Of a DNA stretch of 64,000 nt, positions 59,074 to 64,000 are shown piece after piece. The stretch is from Berkiella sp963803015. GTDB taxonomy: Bacteria > Pseudomonadota > Gammaproteobacteria > Berkiellales > Berkiellaceae. The position numbers and the translations under genes are program-made. Every line of letters begins with the position of its first letter. Within the stretch, counting starts at the first letter, position 1. The stretch lies in contig CAWDKV010000011.1 in NCBI GenBank assembly GCA_963803015.1, positions 372,001-436,000 on the forward strand, read 5' to 3'. Below the pieces are notes generated by a model that was given only the letters and a program-made list of their open reading frames with translations, searched no databases and was not told the DNA's origin.

Positions 59074-59868
59074 ATGGATAGCAATACAAATTTAGATATA
59101 CATACTATAGAAAAAAACAGGTGTTTTCATTGTCATGGTAGTAAAATTACCTGGTCAGCTGTTTTATCAGGTGCTTTAATCGCTTTTGGGTTAACTTTGC
59201 TGTTTAATTTATTAACAGTGGGTGTTGGTTTGGTGATGTACAAAACCACTGATCAAGGCGTTGCCAATTTAGCATTAGATGGTTACCTTGTTACACTGTT
59301 TGGCGCTTTTGTTATTTTATTTGTTTCGGGTTGGAAAACAGGTAAATTAATTAAAATATTCCATCTTTGTTCTTGCAATGCATCTCAAGAAAAATATGTT
59401 ACCAATAATCCTAACACCAACATTCCAGCAAGCGTTGTTGCTACTGATACCGTAACCAAAAATAAATGTTATAGCTGCATACACGGTATGACGCATGGTT
59501 TTTTAGCTTGGATAATTTATCTGATTATCAGTTTATTATTTATCGTTTTCTTTGCACAATCAGCTTCATTAGCCTTTTTAAAATCACCTTACCTTACTCT
59601 ACCAGAAGGCTATACCCAGAATGTGGGAAATGAAAATCCTCACAATCAGTATATGAACGTGTCTAAGGCTACTCAAAACGCAAATACAGAGCAGCCAACT
59701 CAAAATGGAACAGTTCAAGCGTCAACTACTGAAGTACGTAATGCAGGAAAAAGTACCATTGCTATCTTCCTAGTTCTTGTGTTTGGTGCGTTGGGAGCTT
59801 CCTTAGGAAGTTATTTAGGTGCTCATGCTAATAAAAAATGTTTAATGAAAAAGAGACATCAAATTTAA
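59074..59868 (+). CDS. Membrane protein with cysteine pairs, function unknown
   Basis: The 264-residue protein has about four membrane helices (about 25-55, 70-90, 143-165, 222-245). It has Cys pairs near helix ends: Cys-Phe-His-Cys (17-20), Cys-Ser-Cys (about 99) and Cys-Tyr-Ser-Cys (about 132), which could bind metal. A Gln/Asn/Thr-rich stretch precedes the last helix. No family recognised. The DUF3309 gene lies 68 bases downstream on the same strand. Confidence 0.7.
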   Translation: MDSNTNLDIHTIEKNRCFHCHGSKITWSAVLSGALIAFGLTLLFNLLTVGVGLVMYKTTDQGVANLALDGYLVTLFGAFVILFVSGWKTGKLIKIFHLCSCNASQEKYVTNNPNTNIPASVVATDTVTKNKCYSCIHGMTHGFLAWIIYLIISLLFIVFFAQSASLAFLKSPYLTLPEGYTQNVGNENPHNQYMNVSKATQNANTEQPTQNGTVQASTTEVRNAGKSTIAIFLVLVFGALGASLGSYLGAHANKKCLMKKRHQI

Positions 59869-59936
59869 AAAGTGAATATTTTGTTAAGACATGGGACTTA
59901 TTTTTTTAAACTTCCGAAACTCAAAGGAATATAAAT

Positions 59937-60098
59937 ATGTTAGGCACTATTCTACTTGTTGTATTAATCCTGTTACTGCTTGGAGCAGTTCCAGCTTGGC
60001 CCTACAGTAATGGATGGGGTTATTATCCCAGTGGCTCCATTGGATTGGTTTTACTGATTGTATTGGTGTTGGTATTGCTTGGGCAAATGCCAGCATAA
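59937..60098 (+). CDS. DUF3309 family small hydrophobic protein
   Basis: A 53-residue protein of two hydrophobic helices: Leu-Gly-Thr-Ile-Leu-Leu-Val-Val-Leu-Ile-Leu-Leu-Leu-Leu-Gly-Ala, then Trp-Pro-Tyr-Ser-x-Gly-Trp-Gly-Tyr-Tyr-Pro-Ser-Gly, then a second hydrophobic run ending Leu-Leu-Gly-Gln. This is the DUF3309 pattern. Function unknown. AAAGGA precedes the ATG, and a hairpin follows the stop. Confidence 0.85.
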   Translation: MLGTILLVVLILLLLGAVPAWPYSNGWGYYPSGSIGLVLLIVLVLVLLGQMPA

Positions 60099-60110
60099 CA
60101 GCTGAAAATA

Positions 60111-60151
60111 CGCTTTAGGATTTTTGTATAATATTACAAAGTCCTAAAGCG
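60111..60151. terminator. Long hairpin after the DUF3309 gene, possible terminator
   Basis: CGCTTTAGGA (60111-60120) pairs with TCCTAAAGCG (60142-60151), and TTTGTA with TACAAA continues the stem inside. No T run follows on the plus strand, so it may act as a bidirectional or processing structure. The 285 bases from here to the methyltransferase gene show no gene. Confidence 0.55.
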
Positions 60152-60436
60152 ATTAAAATGACTTTGCTATTCCACTCGAATAAAGCTAATCCTGTAATCT
60201 TTTCCCCTTTTTGTCACGCACCATATTAATTAGATCGCTTACTCAAAACAGGCTGCATATCAAGCCATAAAATCCCCAGATTTTGTAATGAATAACGTTA
60301 TATTACATAATGCGTAAATCACTCAGAGTCCTATATTCAAGTTGCCATTAAAAATGTTAAACATTTAATTTCCATGTGGCATCCTTAGTCTTTAAGACAA
60401 AGCATGAAATTATAAAAAAGGATGTGAAAATCAACC

Positions 60437-61240
60437 ATGATAGAAGATAAATTTACCGTTTTCAAAGAGATGCAAAAAAAGAGTTGGGGAGTATTTGCCC
60501 CCCTTGAAATTGTCACCACCATGACTGCTGCAACGTTAGTGAAATTTTCAGGCATCCATTCTAGCAATACAATTTTGGATGTCGGTTGTGGCACAGGCGT
60601 TGTTGCAATTACTGCCGCAAGATTGGGAGCTAAGGTCTATGGCTTGGATTTAAGTCCGGATTTAATTCAGTGTGCGCAAGAAAACGTTACTCTAGCAGAC
60701 GTAACCGTAGACTTAAAAGAAGGAGATGCAGAATCTCTTCCTTACCCAGACAATACGTTTGACGCGGTTTTGAGTCAATTTGGGCATATGTTTGCTCCTA
60801 GACCACAAATTGTAATTCAGGAAATGCTGCGTGTACTAAAATCTGGTGGGACTATTGCATTTTCCACATGGCCACCTGATTTATATGTGGGGCGTTTATT
60901 TAATCTTGTCGCCAAATATTCGCCTCCACCTATGGGAGTTTCACCACCGGCCCTATGGGGAGATCCTAGTTTTGTTCGTCAACAACTTGGAGAGAACGTT
61001 GAAGGTTTATTATTTGACCAAGGCGTTATGTATTTTCCAGCGTTGAGTTTAGGTCATTACAAGCAATCCGTTGAAAAAACACTTGGTCCCGTGCTCAAAC
61101 TCGTTCAAGACTGTAAAGAAGACCCTGAGCGTCTTCAGCAATTTAGAACCGAACTTGAGATGTTAGCTTTGCAATATTTCAAGGATAACCATATTCAGCA
61201 GCATTATTTGATGAGTCGCGCAACAAAGAAGCAGAAGTAA
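60437..61240 (+). CDS. Class I SAM-dependent methyltransferase (UbiE/COQ5-like)
   Basis: The 267-residue protein has Ile-Leu-Asp-Val-Gly-Cys-Gly-Thr-Gly-Val-Val-Ala (SAM motif I, about 50), Tyr-Gly-Leu-Asp-Leu-Ser-Pro, Glu-Gly-Asp-Ala-Glu-Ser-Leu-Pro and Asn-Thr-Phe-Asp-Ala-Val. This is the UbiE-type layout, but the substrate is not known. The SMP-30 gene follows after 13 bases on the same strand. Confidence 0.87.
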   Translation: MIEDKFTVFKEMQKKSWGVFAPLEIVTTMTAATLVKFSGIHSSNTILDVGCGTGVVAITAARLGAKVYGLDLSPDLIQCAQENVTLADVTVDLKEGDAESLPYPDNTFDAVLSQFGHMFAPRPQIVIQEMLRVLKSGGTIAFSTWPPDLYVGRLFNLVAKYSPPPMGVSPPALWGDPSFVRQQLGENVEGLLFDQGVMYFPALSLGHYKQSVEKTLGPVLKLVQDCKEDPERLQQFRTELEMLALQYFKDNHIQQHYLMSRATKKQK

Positions 61241-61253
61241 AGGAGCTTCAGAA

Positions 61254-62099
61254 GTGAATAAATCTTTTCGGGTTTTAGATGCCCTGACAGCAATAACAGG
61301 TGAAAGCTCAAGATGGGATCCTCAACGTCAATGCCTATATTGGATTGATACGCAACAACCACATTTATTTTGCTATGACGATAAAAATAAAACATCACAG
61401 ACATTTAAATTGCCATCACCAATGAGCTGCATTGATCTTGATTTGAATGGAAATCTTATCGGCGTGATGGGAAACGCGCTGGTAAAAATTACTATTGATG
61501 CTAAAAAGGCAATTGTTTTGTTGATAAAAACAAATCTTATCACCGACAACAAAGAGGGAGAAGTTTTCAATGATGGTCGTTTAGATATAAAAGGCAATCT
61601 CTGGATAGGAACAATGGATAAATCCCATCAACATTCAATTGGAAAACTGTATCGAATAAGCCCTATTGGTGAAATCATAGTAATGGATGAAGGATTTATT
61701 ACTTCCAATGGATTGGGATGGAGTCTAGATAGAACTAAATTTTATTTTACAGATTCGATTACGCGCAGAATCTATCAATATCGATTTAATTCTGATACTT
61801 GTGAAATAGATCAAAGAGAAATATTGATTCAATATCCTGAAGAACAAGGTTATCCAGATGGTCTATACGTAGATAAAAAAGGTTGCCTTTGGGTTGCAGG
61901 ATGGGCAAGTTACCATATATATCAATATTCTCCACAAGGGGAATTTATGAATAGTATTCAACTTCCTGCAAAAAACTTAACCAGCTGCTGTTTTGGTGGC
62001 GTCAATTTAAAAACCTTGTTTGTCACCAGTGCTAATTCTGATTTAGTTGATATTAATGATGTTGGTGCACATGCAGGAGCCTTATTTATCTCTAATTAA
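61254..62099 (+). CDS. SMP-30/gluconolactonase/regucalcin family lactonase
   Basis: The 281-residue beta-propeller protein starts at GTG after AAGGAG. It has the family pattern Gly-Glu-Ser-Ser-Arg-Trp-Asp-Pro (metal Glu), Cys-Leu-Tyr-Trp-Ile-Asp, Phe-Asn-Asp-Gly-Arg-Leu-Asp (metal Asn), Thr-Ser-Asn-Gly-Leu-Gly-Trp-Ser and Tyr-Pro-Asp-Gly-Leu-Tyr-Val-Asp (metal Asp). Such enzymes open sugar lactones. It probably shares a transcript with the methyltransferase; no link is evident. Confidence 0.9.
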   Translation: MNKSFRVLDALTAITGESSRWDPQRQCLYWIDTQQPHLFCYDDKNKTSQTFKLPSPMSCIDLDLNGNLIGVMGNALVKITIDAKKAIVLLIKTNLITDNKEGEVFNDGRLDIKGNLWIGTMDKSHQHSIGKLYRISPIGEIIVMDEGFITSNGLGWSLDRTKFYFTDSITRRIYQYRFNSDTCEIDQREILIQYPEEQGYPDGLYVDKKGCLWVAGWASYHIYQYSPQGEFMNSIQLPAKNLTSCCFGGVNLKTLFVTSANSDLVDINDVGAHAGALFISN

Positions 62100-62330
62100 A
62101 AAATATCACATCTTAAATTTTGTACCTCTCTGGAACCCGTTCATAGATGCCATAATATATTTAAAATCACGCCTGTCTGTTGCTGCCAACATTGGATTTA
62201 TTTTGACAATCGCGTCATCATCAGGATTTTCCTGGCATGAATTTTTAGTTATGGCGTGATATTCTGGTTGCTGACTTTTGGCATTGCCAAAAGTTGCCTG
62301 AATAGTACCGTAATTTAACTCGTGATACTT

Positions 62331-64000
62331 ATGTCAAATACACAACCTTCAGCAATAATTATTTATGGTATATCCGCTGAAATCCTAGCACTCATTCTTT
62401 CCTATTTAAGTCCGCGAGAATTATTAAATGCAGCGCAGGTAAGGAAGCGGTGGCAACAGGCAGCCGATGATTCTGTGCTATGGCGAAATTTGATTAAGCG
62501 ATATTTTCCCTATTTGGTTGAGAAAACACCGTATCGATACAAAAATAACCCAAAAAAGTTGTTTTTATCAAAATTTTATCGCATAGAAGATATGATAAGA
62601 AAAAATCTTGAATATGCACTAATAGAACCTTATGTTTTAGCAAGTGTACGAGGCGATATTGCAAAAATTGAAGCAGCTCAAATTAGTGAAGTAGCCAAAA
62701 ACACTTTGTATATCATTGCTTCGGCATTAGGTCATTTTATAAAATTTGAACAATTAAATTATCATGCAAAAGGGAGTGCATTTATCCTTGCTGCGAGCAT
62801 GGGATATCTTTCATCTTGCGAAATGATATTAGCATTAACAAATATTACTACGATTGACAGGGGTTGGGCACTACGTTACGCAGCACAACATGGACATCTT
62901 GACGCAGTTGAGTATTTACTACCTCAAATTGGACAAAATATTTCTACTAATCCTAAAGGTTGGGCACTATACTTTTCAGCTAGAAATGGGCATCTTTACG
63001 TAGTTGAACACTTATTAACTCATGTTGGACAAGAGATTTCTGCTGTTGATAAAGGTTGGGCGCTACGCTTAGCAGCTGAACATGGGCATCTTAATGTGGT
63101 TCAGTATTTGCTAACTCAAATTGGACAAAAGATTTCTGCTAATGATAAAGGTTTGGCGCTACACTTAGCAGCTAAAAATGGGCATCTTAACGTAATTGTG
63201 CCTTTGCTAATTAATGCTAGACAAGAGATTCCTACTGTTAGCAAAGAATACGCATTACTCCGAGCTGCTGAAAATGGTCATTCTACCGTGGTGGAGTATT
63301 TGCTAACTCATGCTGGACAAGAAATTTCTGCTAATGATAAAGGTTTGGCGCTACGCTTAGCAGCTAAAAATGGGCATCTTACCGAAGTTGAGCATTTATT
63401 AACTCATGCTGGACAAGAGATTTCTGCTTATGATAAAGGTTTGGCGCTACGCTTAGCTGCTCAAAATGGGCATCTTACCACAGTTGAGCATTTATTAACT
63501 CAAGCTGGGCAAGAGATTTCTGTAGGTGATAAAGGTCTGATGCTACGCTTAGCAGCTAAAAATGGGCATCTTACCGTAGTTGAGCATTTATTAACTCATG
63601 CTGGACAAGAGATTTCTGCTTATGATAAAGGTTTGGCGCTACGCTTAGCTGCTCAAAATGGGCATCTTACCACAGTTGAGCATTTATTAACTCAAGCTGG
63701 GCAAGAGATTTCTGTAGGTGATAAAGGTCTGATGCTATGCTTAGCTGCTCAAAATGGGCATCAAGACATTGAGTCTTTTCTATTAAATAGATATGGACAC
63801 GAATTACCCTTTGCTACCATTATTAATGCTATTAGGTTCACTCGATCCTATAAGTGCTACGCTTTACAAACGGCGGCATCTTTAAGAAATATGTTGTTTT
63901 CTTTTCATTCTTCGGTATCTATTGAGGAAATTAAGGAGCCTGTGCCACTTCCCTTGGCCACCCAACCATTGACTCAACAACCTACGTTACTTCCTCAGGT
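62331..64000 (+). CDS. F-box/ankyrin-repeat protein, candidate effector (3' end cut by window edge)
   Basis: The frame is open from the ATG at 62331 to the right edge (556 codons), so the true end lies outside. The N-terminus is a clear F-box: Ile-Ser-Ala-Glu-Ile-Leu-Ala-Leu-Ile-Leu-Ser-Tyr-Leu-Ser-Pro-Arg-Glu-Leu-Leu, then Ala-Ala-Gln-Val-Arg-Lys-Arg-Trp and Leu-Trp-Arg-Asn-Leu (about 13-55). From about residue 170 to 485 run about ten ankyrin-like repeats of 32 residues, consensus Gly-Leu-Ala-Leu-Arg-Leu-Ala-Ala-Lys-Asn-Gly-His-Leu-x-x-Val-Glu-x-Leu-Leu. The F-box/ankyrin layout is that of Legionella AnkB, which docks with host SCF. A hydrophilic Pro/Gln-rich tail follows the repeats. Confidence 0.88.
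   Translation, partial: MSNTQPSAIIIYGISAEILALILSYLSPRELLNAAQVRKRWQQAADDSVLWRNLIKRYFPYLVEKTPYRYKNNPKKLFLSKFYRIEDMIRKNLEYALIEPYVLASVRGDIAKIEAAQISEVAKNTLYIIASALGHFIKFEQLNYHAKGSAFILAASMGYLSSCEMILALTNITTIDRGWALRYAAQHGHLDAVEYLLPQIGQNISTNPKGWALYFSARNGHLYVVEHLLTHVGQEISAVDKGWALRLAAEHGHLNVVQYLLTQIGQKISANDKGLALHLAAKNGHLNVIVPLLINARQEIPTVSKEYALLRAAENGHSTVVEYLLTHAGQEISANDKGLALRLAAKNGHLTEVEHLLTHAGQEISAYDKGLALRLAAQNGHLTTVEHLLTQAGQEISVGDKGLMLRLAAKNGHLTVVEHLLTHAGQEISAYDKGLALRLAAQNGHLTTVEHLLTQAGQEISVGDKGLMLCLAAQNGHQDIESFLLNRYGHELPFATIINAIRFTRSYKCYALQTAASLRNMLFSFHSSVSIEEIKEPVPLPLATQPLTQQPTLLPQ
63361..63756 (+). repeat. 192-bp tandem duplication inside the ankyrin repeats
   Basis: The block at 63387-63578 recurs at 63579-63770 almost unchanged; each copy holds two ankyrin units of 96 bp. 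The near-identity indicates recent expansion by unequal recombination. Confidence 0.85.

Noticed and set aside
62047..62259. Frame starting inside the SMP-30 gene
   Set aside because: Starts within a well-supported gene in another frame and encodes no recognisable domain.
63100..63770. Regular repeats that might suggest a CRISPR array
   Set aside because: The units are contiguous 96-bp coding repeats in one open frame, with no distinct spacers; they are ankyrin units.

Overview
The window looks like a chromosomal segment of an AT-rich intracellular gammaproteobacterium of the Legionellales/Coxiella/'Candidatus Berkiella' type. That placement is inference. It rests on ordinary gammaproteobacterial housekeeping genes (pdxJ, kefC/kefF, kdoO, dps, prmB-like, RND pump) mixed with many eukaryotic-like genes: a U-box-like protein, a RING-like protein, three F-box-type proteins (with LRR, ankyrin or helical repeats), four protein-kinase-like genes and a Lys/Ala-rich histone H1-like protein. 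Several of these carry basic nuclear-localisation-like tails. No rRNA, tRNA or CRISPR array was found.

Layout. 0.25-2.9 kb: U-box-like protein, H1-like DNA-binding protein with a strong terminator, RING-like protein. 3-8.7 kb: LuxR-type regulator, transaldolase-like enzyme, and an RND efflux adaptor and pump; the pump has a one-base frameshift near its C-terminus. 8.7-12.2 kb: pdxJ, msrB-msrA fusion, a decayed GNAT gene, a GIY-YIG nuclease bracketed by REP-like palindromic repeats, a methyltransferase. 12.4-25 kb: a putative membrane effector and a run of metabolic genes (hydrolase, VanX-like dipeptidase, methyltransferases, GNAT, M20 amidohydrolase, thioesterase-like, KefF/KefC, zinc alcohol dehydrogenase, VIT family, class I aldolase). 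25-36 kb: a Ser/Thr kinase convergent with a large membrane protein, then MFS transporter, pirin, KimA-like permease and an ABC exporter pair.

36-47.3 kb, all minus strand, is the most unusual part. A small kinase-like protein with a basic tail, Kdo hydroxylase and a secreted protein are followed by two giant paralogues built of two and three tandem kinase-like modules. Only one module in each keeps both catalytic Asp motifs. The two share a duplicated upstream region and flank an F-box-like helical-repeat protein. 47.5-51 kb: a membrane gene broken by an in-frame TGA, a PrmB-like methyltransferase lacking the NPPY asparagine, a complete IS3-family (IS2-like) element with an A8 frameshift site, and a VOC protein.

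51-64 kb: an F-box/LRR protein, a DUF2059 protein without signal peptide but with a basic tail, and an XRE-cupin regulator divergent from a DUF2000-YbaK-AlaX operon with a pair of palindromic operators over the promoters. Then come a coiled-coil protein, Dps, a cytosolic-looking trypsin-like protease, small membrane proteins, a methyltransferase/SMP-30 pair, and an F-box/ankyrin gene that runs off the right edge.

Overall the segment is a housekeeping backbone studded with candidate host-directed genes, mainly ubiquitin ligase adaptors and kinases, plus one IS and several small palindromic repeats that mark recent rearrangement.
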